This document shows, piece by piece, positions 1 to 9,123 of a stretch of 64,000 bases of DNA. Numbering within the stretch: position 1 is the first letter of the stretch; each line of letters starts with the position of its first letter. A program made the translations under genes and the position numbers. Below the pieces are notes generated by a model, which had not been told where the DNA came from, made no database searches, and saw only the letters and a program-made list of their open reading frames with translations. Source of the DNA: JAVBMJ01 sp031551275 (GTDB lineage Bacteria > Bacteroidota > Bacteroidia > Bacteroidales > Rikenellaceae); the NCBI GenBank assembly GCA_031551275.1, contig JAVBNX010000002.1:1-64000 (forward strand), given 5' to 3'.

Positions 1-34
1 ACTCAGGGCAGCGCTTTCGCTTCGATTTTGACAT

Positions 35-72
35 AAAAAAGTAGTTTGATGAAACACGTTTCATCAAACTAC
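35..72 (-). terminator. Rho-independent terminator, minus strand
   Basis: A perfect 14-bp inverted repeat (41-54 and 59-72, 4-nt loop CACG) is followed, on the minus strand, by six T residues (35-40). It would stop transcripts leaving the exopolysaccharide operon, whose last gene ends about 390 nt upstream of it. On the plus strand no T-tract follows, so it acts in one direction. Confidence 0.75.
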
Positions 73-464
73 TCATAAGGCAAATATATTCACATAATTA
101 CAGCCGCTTTACCAACTGGTTTTGACCAGAATACCTACTTATCCAGACACGGTTACCGACCCCAGAGCGGGAGCGGCAGCACTTTCTACCCCTCCCCCCC
201 CTCCGGTTGGGGGATTAAGTTGTATGGTGGGTTCATCGAATCGGACTGCAAGGGGAACAGCGAAGCGAATCCCCCGTGCAGGCTTCGGGCTAATTCCTGA
301 AATACGTTTAAAGGTAGAGCCAAGGCGGGTTGGGCAGGCCGGGTCGGGATAAGGAACAACGCGGGCCATCAGGCCCAAATGGTACCCCGCGTCCTCGCGA
401 GCAGCGAGGGGCGACCTATCTCTCCGCGCAAAACGAGGGGCGAACGCTATGATATATTAACCCC
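73..464. other. Non-coding stretch between terminator and exopolysaccharide operon
   Basis: I see no credible gene here. Two overlapping open frames on opposite strands exist, but both run through the repeat described separately (133-413) and have no start signals. Positions 73-130 are AT-rich without recognisable sites. After the repeat a second short GAGGGGCGA motif occurs at about 435-443. Confidence 0.6.
133..413 (+). repeat. Structured intergenic repeat, copy 1
   Basis: This segment matches 40792-41075 in the same orientation. The last 175 bases or so (about 240-413) are nearly identical. The centre (about 180-215) differs in sequence but keeps a C-run/G-run hairpin. Further short hairpins shared by both copies are GGGCC-ATCA-GGCCC and CCTCGC-GAGCA-GCGAGG. 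The conserved part can be translated in the minus direction, but the two copies do not share flanking coding potential or start signals. I read it as a dispersed non-coding element or RNA rather than a gene. Confidence 0.8.
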
Positions 465-1631
465 CTAAGCCCGTTTCGCCCGCTCCCAGGCCCCCGAGCC
501 GCGCTTTTTGCGCAGGTATCCGATCCCTTTTATGACATTCACGTTCATAAACAGGAAATAGTAGGGAATATACAGCAATTTGCTCTTTACCCCGCGCATG
601 GAAAGCGCATATCCGGCGATCCCGGCGATGTAGAACATGGCCTGGCCGATAAGCAGGGCGATGTACAACCATTGGGGTTGCGCGGAGAAAATCACCAGCA
701 AAATATTGAGCGGCAGCAAAGCGAACAAAGCGAAAGGCGTGACCGACCAGCGCAGCACCCGGTGGGAGACGAACTGGAACGACAGCATCCCGTACCTGAA
801 AACATTCATCAAAGCCCGCAGGCGCCAGATCGATTGCAGGCCCCCGGCGGCGATCCGGACCTTGCGTTTCTGCTCCTCGCGCATATCGGCCGAGCCGCCC
901 TCCAGGGCGTAGGCTTTGTCGCCGTAGGCGATCCGGTAGCCCTTTTGGGCGATGCGCATCGAGAGGATAAAGTCGTCGAGCAGGGTGTCCTCCTCCATCA
1001 CTTCGAACAGCTCCCTGCGCACGGCAAACAGTTCACCTGCCGCCCCGACCGCCGTGTAAAGCCGCCAGTCCAGCGATTTGAGTGTCGATTCGTATTTCCA
1101 GTAGAGGCCTTCGCTGGCCGCCGCGTTGTCGCCCTCGGCCCTGACCCGCTTCTCGCCCGCCACGCAGCCCACCTCAGGCAGGGTAAACAACCGGACGATC
1201 TCTTTGATCGCCTCGCTGTTGAGCATCGTGTTGGCGTCGGTAAAGACCACCAACGGCGAGTGGATAAAGCCGATGCCCCGGTTCAAGGCCGCCGTCTTGC
1301 CGCCCCGGCGGGGGTCGTAGAGCACCGTGGCGCGGGGGTAGGCCTTCAGGCGCTCGCTGGTCGAGTCGGTCGTGCCGTCGGTGATCCAGACGATGCGGAG
1401 TTTATCCCCGGGGTAGTCGAGTTCCAGGCAGTTCTGCATCTTCTCGGCGACCACATCCTCCTCATTCCAGGCGGCGATGGCCAGCGTGACCTCGGGCAGG
1501 TCGGCGGGCAACTCCAACGCCTTGGGCTTGCACAGCAGCTCCTTGACCTTGACCATTACCCACAGCAAAATGCCGTAGCCGAGGTAGGTGTAAAAGACTA
1601 AAAACAACAGGATCCAGAATGCGATGGCCAT
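465..1631 (-). CDS. Family 2 glycosyltransferase, membrane-anchored
   Basis: A 388-residue processive-type glycosyltransferase, expected to transfer a sugar from a nucleotide-sugar to a lipid-linked or growing polysaccharide at the inner face of the cytoplasmic membrane. An N-terminal membrane helix (residues about 4-27) is followed by a GT-A domain with VTLAIAAWNEE, a metal-binding TDAN (DxD-like), and DDFILSMR further on. Two or three hydrophobic helices close the protein. It is the last gene of the exopolysaccharide operon; its ATG lies 9 nt after the stop of the upstream GT4 gene. Sugar and acceptor cannot be told from sequence. Confidence 0.88.
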   Translation of the reverse strand: MAIAFWILLFLVFYTYLGYGILLWVMVKVKELLCKPKALELPADLPEVTLAIAAWNEEDVVAEKMQNCLELDYPGDKLRIVWITDGTTDSTSERLKAYPRATVLYDPRRGGKTAALNRGIGFIHSPLVVFTDANTMLNSEAIKEIVRLFTLPEVGCVAGEKRVRAEGDNAAASEGLYWKYESTLKSLDWRLYTAVGAAGELFAVRRELFEVMEEDTLLDDFILSMRIAQKGYRIAYGDKAYALEGGSADMREEQKRKVRIAAGGLQSIWRLRALMNVFRYGMLSFQFVSHRVLRWSVTPFALFALLPLNILLVIFSAQPQWLYIALLIGQAMFYIAGIAGYALSMRGVKSKLLYIPYYFLFMNVNVIKGIGYLRKKRGSGAWERAKRA

Positions 1632-1640
1632 GGCGGTCGG

Positions 1641-2768
1641 TTATTGGGGAAAGGTCTCGTCCAGCACCTTCTGCATCTGGGCCTGCCAGGAGAGCTTCGG
1701 CTCGATGGTGGCGCGGATCTCGGCGGGCTGGAAGGGGTGCGAGAAGTAGAAATCGACCAGGCCTTGGATATCGATGGGTTGGTCGTTGGGGGGCGATTTG
1801 AGCACGTAGGGCATGTTCTCGAAGTCGTCGTCGATCTCCGAGTAGGTAAAGGGGATCCCCCGGGCGGCGTACTCCCGGTTCTTCAGGGCGTTGAGCTTGG
1901 TAATCCCGCTCCGGTGGCGGCCCAGGCTGGCGATGCCCATGTCGGCTTTTTCGAAGTAGGCGTCGAGCTCGACGCCCGATTTGGAGCCGTGGAAACGGAC
2001 GTACTCGTCCAGATCGCTCTCGGCCACCAGGCGGTGCAACTCGGCCACGTCGCGGAAAAAGCCGCTTCCGACCACGTCGAAGGTCACTTTGACCGAGTGC
2101 GAACCTTGGTAGTACTCGGCCAGGCCCTTGATGACGCGGTCGAAGCCGTGCCAGAAGTGGATCTCGGCCACGCCCAGCAGGTGGAGTTCGGTGGTCGAGT
2201 CGTTGCGGTGTGACTTGAGGGGGACGTGCTTGAAGTCGATGCCGTTGGATATGCGGATGGTTTTGGTCCCGAAGATGGTTTCGTGGTCCGAGAAGGTAAC
2301 GAAGCGGTAGACCTGTTTGGCCATCCCGCGGCGGAACAGCCGGTCGACCATCAGATGGGAGCGGAACAGCAGATTGTAGTGGCCGTACTCCTTGTCGTAG
2401 GGGAAGGTCGGGATCTCCATGACCGTTTTGATCCCGGCAAGGCGCACCTTCTTCAGCATGGCGGTCAGCCAGGGGTTGGCGTTGTGGAAGTTGCGCGCGT
2501 AGAGCATATCGAAGCCCTCGCGGATCAGGTAGTCGGCCAGTTTGCCGTAGCTCACGCGCTTGCGGATCTTCGCGCTCCTGCCTTTGCCGAAATCGGCCAC
2601 CACATCCTCGCCGCAAACGAGCCGGTGCTCGCCCCTCGGAGTGATCGCGGGCTTGCACAACCGGGCGTCCACACCACACTGGCGCAGCGCCTCAACCTGG
2701 TAATTGATCTTCTTGCTGATGCCGCTGTAATCGGCAAAGCCGTGGAACATCAGAAACATCACTTTCAT
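1641..2768 (-). CDS. Family 4 glycosyltransferase
   Basis: 375 residues with a GT-B fold: an N-terminal acceptor domain (MKVMFLMFHGFADYSG) and a C-terminal donor-binding part with GVAEIHFWHG and the GSKSGVELDAYF region. The frame is open further upstream, but the start at 2768 is preferred because a GAGGAAG Shine-Dalgarno precedes it and the ATG overlaps the flippase stop as ATATGA. Probable role: a retaining sugar transfer during exopolysaccharide repeat-unit assembly on the cytoplasmic side. The exact linkage is unknown. Confidence 0.85.
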   Translation of the reverse strand: MKVMFLMFHGFADYSGISKKINYQVEALRQCGVDARLCKPAITPRGEHRLVCGEDVVADFGKGRSAKIRKRVSYGKLADYLIREGFDMLYARNFHNANPWLTAMLKKVRLAGIKTVMEIPTFPYDKEYGHYNLLFRSHLMVDRLFRRGMAKQVYRFVTFSDHETIFGTKTIRISNGIDFKHVPLKSHRNDSTTELHLLGVAEIHFWHGFDRVIKGLAEYYQGSHSVKVTFDVVGSGFFRDVAELHRLVAESDLDEYVRFHGSKSGVELDAYFEKADMGIASLGRHRSGITKLNALKNREYAARGIPFTYSEIDDDFENMPYVLKSPPNDQPIDIQGLVDFYFSHPFQPAEIRATIEPKLSWQAQMQKVLDETFPQ

Positions 2769-4210
2769 ATCTTCCTCTGTTTTATCATCCGGATAAAATC
2801 GTACTCGCCCGTCAACTGGACGTAGGCCACCGAGACGGCTCCCGCGGCCGCCGTCTTGATGATCAGCGACGGCAACAGGGGCATGGCGGCGGGCATAAAC
2901 GCGGACAAGGCCCACAGCGCCGCCGTAACCAGCGCGGTTAGGATCAGCGGCGAGACCAGTTTGCCCATCACGGGCATAACGGGCAACTTGAACGTCCCCC
3001 TGTAAAGGATCACGTAGCACTGGAAAAAATTGGCGAAATAGCTCAGTGTGATCCCCCAGGCCACGGCCTCCATGGTCCCGAAGACGGTCAAACCGATCAT
3101 GATGCCGGCGATCATGGAGACGGCCGTGATTACCCCGCTCCAGAACATATTCCGGGTCGACCCCGCCGCCTGGAAGATCGACCCCGAGGAGGAGCTCATG
3201 ATCTGGAGCCCCACCGAGAGGGCCAGGATCCTGAACGCAGGGACCGAGGGGCCCCACTGGGGTCCGAAAACGATCAGCATCAACTCCCCGGCGGCGAAAT
3301 ACAAAAGCGCGGAGAGGGGCAGGCCCACGAAGGCCAGCAAACGGAGGATTTTGGTGTAGTAGGCCGCCATGCGGGGCAGATCGTCCTTGTAATCCGACAT
3401 GACGGGGTGCATGACCGGCGTGAATACGCTGGTGATGTTCTGGATGGGCAGGATCATCAGCCGGTAGGACTTTTCGTAGTAACCCAGCGCGTCGACACCC
3501 AAATATTTGGGCATCAACAGCTTGTCCAGGTTGCGCGAGAAGTAGTTGATGATGCTGAACATGAACTGGTAGGCCGAGTAGGCGAAGATCTTTTTGACCG
3601 AGACCAGCCCCAGCGAGAAGCGCAATTTTTGGGGATAGACCTTGCAGTTGACCCCGAACTGGACCACGGCCGAGAGGATGGGGTTGATCAGAAGCGCGTA
3701 CATCCCCGCGCCCAACAGCGCGGCGGCGATGGCCACGGCCCCGGTGGAGGACTGGATGATGACGGTGCGTATGGCGATGAATCTGAAGCGTTTATCCCTG
3801 AACATCATGGCGTTGGGCACGATGTTGGCGCTGGCGAACAGCACCTGGATCGACAAAAGCTGGCAGATCAGCACCAGCTCTTTGGCCTCGTAGAGCGAGG
3901 CGATCAGCCACGAACATGCGAAAAATATAGCGGAGAGCATCACCCCCGTCCAGAAGGTGAAGGAGAAGATGTTGGCGATATCCTCCTTGTCGAGATCCTT
4001 GTGCTGGATAATGGCCGAGCCGATGCCCATATCGGCGAAGATGCTGAAAAAGGTAATGATTACCGTGGCCACGGCCACCACGCCGAACTGCTCGGGGGTA
4101 AGCAAACGGCCCAGGATCGCCGAGATCAACAAAGTGATCAGCACGCTCGAATACTTGTTGAGCGCCGTGTAGAACATCCCCGACATCATGCTTTTCTTGG
4201 GCGACTCCAT
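2765..4210 (-). CDS. Wzx-type oligosaccharide flippase
   Basis: 481 residues, almost entirely hydrophobic, with about 12-14 predicted membrane helices. It belongs to the polysaccharide-transporter branch of the MOP superfamily, recognisable from the N-terminal LLTPEQFGVVAVATVI and NYFSRNLDKLLMPKYLG stretches. The family moves undecaprenyl-linked repeat units from the cytoplasmic to the periplasmic leaflet. It sits between glycosyltransferase genes and overlaps the next gene by 4 nt, as expected for a Wzx/Wzy locus that also carries the polymerase (9086-10597). Confidence 0.92.
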   Translation of the reverse strand: MESPKKSMMSGMFYTALNKYSSVLITLLISAILGRLLTPEQFGVVAVATVIITFFSIFADMGIGSAIIQHKDLDKEDIANIFSFTFWTGVMLSAIFFACSWLIASLYEAKELVLICQLLSIQVLFASANIVPNAMMFRDKRFRFIAIRTVIIQSSTGAVAIAAALLGAGMYALLINPILSAVVQFGVNCKVYPQKLRFSLGLVSVKKIFAYSAYQFMFSIINYFSRNLDKLLMPKYLGVDALGYYEKSYRLMILPIQNITSVFTPVMHPVMSDYKDDLPRMAAYYTKILRLLAFVGLPLSALLYFAAGELMLIVFGPQWGPSVPAFRILALSVGLQIMSSSSGSIFQAAGSTRNMFWSGVITAVSMIAGIMIGLTVFGTMEAVAWGITLSYFANFFQCYVILYRGTFKLPVMPVMGKLVSPLILTALVTAALWALSAFMPAAMPLLPSLIIKTAAAGAVSVAYVQLTGEYDFIRMIKQRKI

Positions 4211-4211
4211 A

Positions 4212-5138
4212 TCAGGCGGATTTTAGGGGGATAAAAAGGCCGATGAGCGACTTGGCCGAGACGATGCCGCAGAAGCCCCGGAGCGTCTTGCCCAGCACCC
4301 ACATCCGGTCTTTGAAGTTCATCGCCCGCGCCCGGCGCAGCGCGGCGTTGAAGGCCCGGGTCATGCATTTGCGCAAAACGGCGGACTTGCGCTCCGGCAA
4401 TGATTTGCAGTAGCGCTGCATCGAGCTGAAAACGGCGAAGTAGCCCGTCATGTTGCGCCTGGAGAAGCGGTTGGTCATCGTCGATCCGCTCCTTACCCGG
4501 CGGTGGAAAAATGCGCGGGGGATCAGCCCCACCCTTTCGGCGAAGAGGTAGATCATCGTGGTAAAAAGCTCGTCCTCGTGGATGATCCCGGGGTAGAACC
4601 TCAGCCCGGAGCGCATCAAAAAGGTCCTCTCGATCAGCATCAGGCAGGGTTGCGCCCGGAAGCGCCACTCGTTGTATTGGATGTCGAGCATTTCGGTCCC
4701 GTCGTAGACCCGGTCCTGAAGACCCGTGGTGCGGACATAATCGAAGCCCAGGTCCCAGACCGCGCCCTGTTCGATGATCATGTCGGCGTCGAAAAAGACG
4801 AAGTCCAACTTATCGGCGTCGCATTTCTCCACGCATTTTTCCAGTGCGTCGGCGTCCAGCAGATCGTCGCTGTCCATGAAATAAATATACTCACCCGTGG
4901 CGGCCCCGAGCCCCGTGTTGCGGGCGACGGCCTGCCCCTGGTTGGGCTGGGCGACGATCCGGATGCGGGGGTCCTGCGCGGCGTGGCTTTCCGCTATCTC
5001 TGGGCTGCGGTCGGTCGAGCCGTCATCGACCACGATGATCTGGATATCGCGCAGCGTCTGTTGCCGGATGCATTGAATCGTTGCATCCAGGTAGTGTTCC
5101 GTGTTGTAGACGGGAATTATGACGCTGACCCGGGCCAT
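4212..5138 (-). CDS. Family 2 glycosyltransferase
   Basis: 308 residues. The N-terminal 110 residues are a canonical GT-A domain: VSVIIPVYNTEHYLDATIQC, IIVVDDGSTDRSPEI, and YFMDSDD as the metal-binding DxD. It lacks membrane helices and is expected to be cytoplasmic or membrane-associated. One nucleotide separates its stop from the flippase start, so the two are translationally linked. It resembles EpsJ/WcaA-type enzymes of exopolysaccharide operons; donor sugar unknown. Confidence 0.9.
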   Translation of the reverse strand: MARVSVIIPVYNTEHYLDATIQCIRQQTLRDIQIIVVDDGSTDRSPEIAESHAAQDPRIRIVAQPNQGQAVARNTGLGAATGEYIYFMDSDDLLDADALEKCVEKCDADKLDFVFFDADMIIEQGAVWDLGFDYVRTTGLQDRVYDGTEMLDIQYNEWRFRAQPCLMLIERTFLMRSGLRFYPGIIHEDELFTTMIYLFAERVGLIPRAFFHRRVRSGSTMTNRFSRRNMTGYFAVFSSMQRYCKSLPERKSAVLRKCMTRAFNAALRRARAMNFKDRMWVLGKTLRGFCGIVSAKSLIGLFIPLKSA

Positions 5139-5139
5139 T

Positions 5140-5760
5140 TTATTCGGTGGCCTTGACCCACTCTTTTTTCTCCATATCGAAGCGCTTGATTACCCGGGCG
5201 GGGGATCCCACGCACATCGTGTAGGCGGGCAACGGCTTGATTACCACGCTCCCCGCCCCCAGGATGCAATGCTCGCCCATCGAGGCCATGATTACGCAGT
5301 TGGCCCCTGTGAAGACGTAGTCGCCCAGCGTGATGGGGTTCAAAGTGATGCCCGGTTCGATCAAATCCCGGGTCGCGTCGCCCAGGTTGTGGTCCAGGCC
5401 GGTGATGAGCGTGTTCTGGCCGATCAAACACCCCTTGCCGATGTTGACCGGGCCCACGATCACGTCCGCGATGCCCATGTGGGTATCGTCGCCGATGACC
5501 ACGTCGCCGACCGCGTTGTTGACCACCGAGAAGGATTCGATGACCGCCTTCTTGCCGAGGATGAAGTTGTGGAACGGGTTTACGTCGAGCCTCACGCTGC
5601 GGTAGATCACCGAGCCCTTGCCCCGTTTGGTGTAAAACCGCTTGAACATCAACACCCAACCCCGCGGCCGGGCCTTGACCGGGTGGAAGATCAGCCCCAC
5701 CAGCCTCTTTTTGAGGTTGGGGCTGTTGTCGATCTTCGCTTTGAGTCCGCCGAGTCCCAT
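5140..5760 (-). CDS. Hexapeptide-repeat acyltransferase
   Basis: 206 residues with a left-handed beta-helix of hexapeptide repeats from about residue 60 to 190 (VVIGDDTHMG, VNIGKGCLIG, ITLGDYVFTG, CILGAGSV). Such proteins are usually trimeric acetyl-CoA or succinyl-CoA dependent O-acyltransferases. Within this operon it probably acetylates a sugar of the repeat unit. It is tightly packed between two glycosyltransferase genes (1 nt and 5 nt gaps). Acyl donor and target hydroxyl are inference. Confidence 0.88.
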   Translation of the reverse strand: MGLGGLKAKIDNSPNLKKRLVGLIFHPVKARPRGWVLMFKRFYTKRGKGSVIYRSVRLDVNPFHNFILGKKAVIESFSVVNNAVGDVVIGDDTHMGIADVIVGPVNIGKGCLIGQNTLITGLDHNLGDATRDLIEPGITLNPITLGDYVFTGANCVIMASMGEHCILGAGSVVIKPLPAYTMCVGSPARVIKRFDMEKKEWVKATE

Positions 5761-5765
5761 ATCGT

Positions 5766-6911
5766 CTATTTTTTATGCAATTCGTCGTAAACTTCCTTGT
5801 AGACTTTCAGGGTTCCGCGCGCCGTCTTCTCCCAGGAGAATTTTTTGCAGCGCTCCAGACCGTAGGCCACCTGCTTGTCGTAGAGCGCCTTGTCCGTATC
5901 CAGGGCCGTCAGCGCGTCGGCGATCGACTGCGCGTCCATCGCGTCGACCGAGAGCGAGCCCTCGCCCGCGATCTCGGGCACGGCCTCCAGGAGCGAGGTA
6001 ATGACCGGCGTGCCGCACGCCATGCCCTCCAGCTGGGGGATACCGAAGCTCTCCCTCAGCGAGGCGAACATAAAGATGAACGCCCCGTTGAAGATCGCCG
6101 GCAGGTCGGCGTTGGGGATGTAACCCGGCAGATGGATCAGCTCTTTAATCCATTCCACGCCCTCGGCCTTCAGCATCGCGTCGATTACCTCCCAGCCCAG
6201 GTCGGCCACCACGATCCGCTTGGGCTCGCGGCCCTCCGCCTTGCAACGCTCCACGTAGAGGCTGTATGCCTTGAGGCTGCGGGGGGTGTTTTTCCTGGGG
6301 TCGGTGTTGCCGATCAGAAAGATATAATCGTCGAAGGGGATGTACTTGTGGGTAATCTCCTTGTAATTTTCCAGCACGTGGAAGTGCTCGCCGTAACCGT
6401 TGTAGACGGTAACGACCTTGGCGGGATCGACCTTCATCTTCTTGATGATCTCGCCCCGCGCCTGGTTCGACACGGTAATGATCTGTTTGGCCTGCTCCAC
6501 CAGCCTGGGCACTACGAAGCAGCGGTAGTGCCGCCCGAATTTCTGGTACAAATTGGGATTGCTCCCGGCAAAGGCGTCCAAAAAGATCACGTCGTGGAGC
6601 GTCAGCACCAGCGGCACGGAGAGGTTCAACGGCGCCGTGTTGCTCGTGCAGTGGAGCAGATCGGGCTTGATCTTCCTCACCGCCTCGGGCAGGGCCACCT
6701 GCTCCCAGAGGGCGAAGTTGGGGCACTTGAGCACCTTAATTTTAAAATTTTCCGTCTCCTGGACGCAATGGTCCTCGCCGGGGGCGACGATCACCGTGTA
6801 TTCGTTTTTCTTGTCGATCTTCTGGAGCTGGCGGATGGTCTCCAGGGCGACGAAGTCCATCCCATGTTTCTTCTTGCGGAAGATCCGTTGGGCCTCGATC
6901 ACTATTTTCAT
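5766..6911 (-). CDS. Family 4 glycosyltransferase
   Basis: 381 residues, GT-B fold. The N-terminal domain begins MKIVIEAQRIFRKKKHGMD; the C-terminal Rossmann domain carries FLIGNTDPRKN and the donor-binding ESFGIPQLEGMACGTPVI motif with the EX7E pair typical of GT4. The family often transfers mannose, glucose or related sugars with retention. ATG start at 6911, 12 nt after the preceding gene. It acts in exopolysaccharide assembly by context. Confidence 0.92.
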   Translation of the reverse strand: MKIVIEAQRIFRKKKHGMDFVALETIRQLQKIDKKNEYTVIVAPGEDHCVQETENFKIKVLKCPNFALWEQVALPEAVRKIKPDLLHCTSNTAPLNLSVPLVLTLHDVIFLDAFAGSNPNLYQKFGRHYRCFVVPRLVEQAKQIITVSNQARGEIIKKMKVDPAKVVTVYNGYGEHFHVLENYKEITHKYIPFDDYIFLIGNTDPRKNTPRSLKAYSLYVERCKAEGREPKRIVVADLGWEVIDAMLKAEGVEWIKELIHLPGYIPNADLPAIFNGAFIFMFASLRESFGIPQLEGMACGTPVITSLLEAVPEIAGEGSLSVDAMDAQSIADALTALDTDKALYDKQVAYGLERCKKFSWEKTARGTLKVYKEVYDELHKK

Positions 6912-6923
6912 GGCAGGTGAGAT

Positions 6924-8099
6924 TTATTCTTCCCCGTGCTGGGTGTGTATAAAGCGTTTGTTGACCCCCCGCAGGCGGAACATGTTGGCTACCATCAAAA
7001 AGAAGATGAACGGGATGCGCTTCAGGGTGCGCCTCAACCGTTTGTCCATGATGTAGTCGGGTATGGCGAGGGCCATGGCCAGCAGGACCAGAAACAGCAT
7101 CGCCCACCACTTGACCGACCACTTCCAGTTGAAGAAGGTCATCGCCACGCTGCCCATCCCGACCAGGCCGATCAGCACGATCCGGGGGAACATCATCCAC
7201 TGGATCAGCTTGTCGCTGTAATCCCAGTTGCCCGAGAGCAGCGCGCGGGGCAGGTCCCTGAGCGAAGTGATCAATATGCTGTACTGCGCGGCCAGCCACC
7301 TGCGCCGCTGCTTGTAGAACGAGGCCGAGCCCTGGATCTTCTCGTCGTAGACCTCCACGTGCTCCAGGTAATCGACGTAGACGCCCTGTGAGAGCAGCAG
7401 CACTTCCAGTTCGCGGTCCTCGCCCGCCGAGGTCAGATGGACCACGTTTCGCGTGAACCACTTGTAATCGAAAGCCATCCCCGAGCCGATCAGCGCGCTC
7501 GACAAGCCCAACCGGACGTGGCCCTTGCGGAAGATGGAGTTGTTGACCTCCTCGCTCATGCCGTCCAGAACGGCCATGTCGGTATCCCGGTTCTTGGCGA
7601 TGCGGTGGCACTGCATGGCCTGCACCCCGGCGTAGTAGGCGTCGTTGATCGAGGTCAGGAAGTTGGGCGAAACGCCGTTGTCGGCGTCCAGGATGATCAA
7701 AATATCGTATTGTTCGCCCTCGGCGTGGAGCCTCTCGACGGCCAGGTTCAGCGCCTTGGCCTTGGAACTCTCCTCGTAGGCGGCCTCGTAGACCTTGATG
7801 GGCAACTCCTTGAGCCTCTGGTTGGTCATCTGGTGCATATGGTCGGAGATGACCACCACGTCGAACAACTCCCGGGGGTACTCCTGTTGCAAAAAAGTGG
7901 TTACCGAGTTCTCGATCACACGGTCCTCCTTGTAGGCGGGGAACAGGACGACGAACCTATGGTTTTTGGGCGACTGGGGATACTCCGAGTTGCGGCGGAA
8001 CAGGGCGGCGAAGGCGAATACAAAGAGGTACAATACCGACAGGAACAACAACGTAAAGAGGATGGTGTCCAGGATATCTACGATATTCATCAATGACAT
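6924..8099 (-). CDS. Processive-type family 2 glycosyltransferase
   Basis: About 391 residues with an N-terminal membrane helix (VDILDTILFTLLFLSVLYLFVF), a GT-A domain with VVISDHMHQ, ILDADNG (DxD), GEDREL and the QRRRW (QxxRW) motif, then three C-terminal membrane helices. These motifs are shared with hyaluronan/cellulose synthase-like enzymes. The frame stays open to 8165, but starts at 8099 or 8090 are preferred because a -7 promoter box lies at 8132-8139, inside the longer reading. It begins a possible second transcription unit inside the operon. Confidence 0.88.
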   Translation of the reverse strand: MSLMNIVDILDTILFTLLFLSVLYLFVFAFAALFRRNSEYPQSPKNHRFVVLFPAYKEDRVIENSVTTFLQQEYPRELFDVVVISDHMHQMTNQRLKELPIKVYEAAYEESSKAKALNLAVERLHAEGEQYDILIILDADNGVSPNFLTSINDAYYAGVQAMQCHRIAKNRDTDMAVLDGMSEEVNNSIFRKGHVRLGLSSALIGSGMAFDYKWFTRNVVHLTSAGEDRELEVLLLSQGVYVDYLEHVEVYDEKIQGSASFYKQRRRWLAAQYSILITSLRDLPRALLSGNWDYSDKLIQWMMFPRIVLIGLVGMGSVAMTFFNWKWSVKWWAMLFLVLLAMALAIPDYIMDKRLRRTLKRIPFIFFLMVANMFRLRGVNKRFIHTQHGEE

Positions 8100-8131
8100 A
8101 GCGCAGGGGGTCAAACGGTGAGTTATTTCGC

Positions 8132-8139
8132 CAAATGTA
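8132..8139 (-). promoter_or_regulatory. Internal promoter -7 box (TACATTTG)
   Basis: TACATTTG matches the Bacteroidota -7 consensus TAnnTTTG, with a GTTG about 23 nt upstream as a weak -33 element. It sits in the only sizeable gap of the exopolysaccharide operon (8100-8217) and leaves a leader of about 27 nt before the start at 8099. It could give the distal glycosyltransferase genes separate expression. Confidence 0.55.
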
Positions 8140-8217
8140 GCAAAAATATTCCGGAATTTTCGCAACTCCCGGATATTTCAAGCATTATGTCCGGAAATCG
8201 CCCTTTTTAAGTGGGGT

Positions 8218-9123
8218 TCAGCGCTTTTTGCCCTTCAGGGTCAGAAAGGCGCCGGCCCCGCAACGCGTGGCGGCGGCCAGTTTGAACTCGCCCTTGAGCA
8301 AAGAGGTAAGGTAGCTCTTGGGCACGGCCACGCACATCTGGTAGGCCACCGAGACCGCGCGTTTGCCGGGCGAAAGGTTCCGCCAGGCGTACAACAACCT
8401 ATTGCGGGTCATGTAGTAACGCTTTAGGGGGCTCTCCTTGCCGGTCGATTTGCTCTCCTTGTGGTAGACCTTCAGGCCGGGGTAGTACCACAGTCGGTAG
8501 CCCGCCCGCTCGATGGCCGCGCACCAGTCCAGCTCCTCGTAGTAGAGGAAATAAAGCTCGGGCATGCCCCCCACCCTGTCGATGACCTCCCGGCGGACCA
8601 TCATGGCCGCCCCGTGGGTATGGCCGGTGGGGGCCGGCTGGTCCCACTGTCCCCGGTCCAACTCGCCGTATCCCAGGGACTTGTTGCGGATGGTAACCGG
8701 CGAGAGGGGCGTGGCCCCGGCGAACTGGATCACCTCCTTTTCATCGTCGTAGAGGATCTTGGGCGAGACGGCCCCGATTTCGGGGTGGGCGTCCATAAAG
8801 GCGACCAGATCGCCCAAACCGTCCTCTTTGAGGTAGGTATCGTTGTTGATCAAAAAGATATAGCGGCCCTCGCTCACTTCGAAGCCCAGGTTGTTGCCCC
8901 CCGAGAAACCCAGGTTGCGAGGGCTCCGGATAACCTTTACCTGCGGGAACAGCTCGCGGAGCATGGCCGCCTCGTCACGCTGCGAGGCGTTGTCGACCAC
9001 GATGATCTCATAGCTGACGCTTCGGACCACCGAAACGACCGAGCGGATCATTTCGCACGTGTCGTCAAAACCGTTGTAGTTGACGCTAACCAATGATACG
9101 CCAGGGGCGTCGTGCGGCTTCAT
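8218..9123 (-). CDS. Family 2 glycosyltransferase (rhamnosyltransferase-like)
   Basis: 301 residues. It shows the GT2 pattern LVSVNYNGFDDTCEMI, EIIVVDNASQ, NLGFSGGNNLGFE, and YIFLINNDTY (DxD equivalent NND), then EELDWCAAIERAGYR. This NLGFxxGNN signature is common in WbbL/RfbF-type rhamnosyl- and related transferases. A dTDP-sugar donor would fit the rmlA gene at 39205, but no rmlB-D genes are present here. Its start overlaps the polymerase gene by 38 nt. Confidence 0.88.
   Translation of the reverse strand: MKPHDAPGVSLVSVNYNGFDDTCEMIRSVVSVVRSVSYEIIVVDNASQRDEAAMLRELFPQVKVIRSPRNLGFSGGNNLGFEVSEGRYIFLINNDTYLKEDGLGDLVAFMDAHPEIGAVSPKILYDDEKEVIQFAGATPLSPVTIRNKSLGYGELDRGQWDQPAPTGHTHGAAMMVRREVIDRVGGMPELYFLYYEELDWCAAIERAGYRLWYYPGLKVYHKESKSTGKESPLKRYYMTRNRLLYAWRNLSPGKRAVSVAYQMCVAVPKSYLTSLLKGEFKLAAATRCGAGAFLTLKGKKR

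Noticed and set aside
139..378. A 79-codon minus-strand frame whose C-terminal coding part is repeated near 40843-41037
   Set aside because: The shared peptide comes from the non-coding repeat; the frames differ outside it, have no start context, and the repeat keeps hairpins rather than codon-type changes.
5775..6920. A 381-codon plus-strand frame mirroring the GT4 gene
   Set aside because: It is the exact opposite-strand shadow of a convincing glycosyltransferase with EX7E motifs; the shadow has no start signal or domain.
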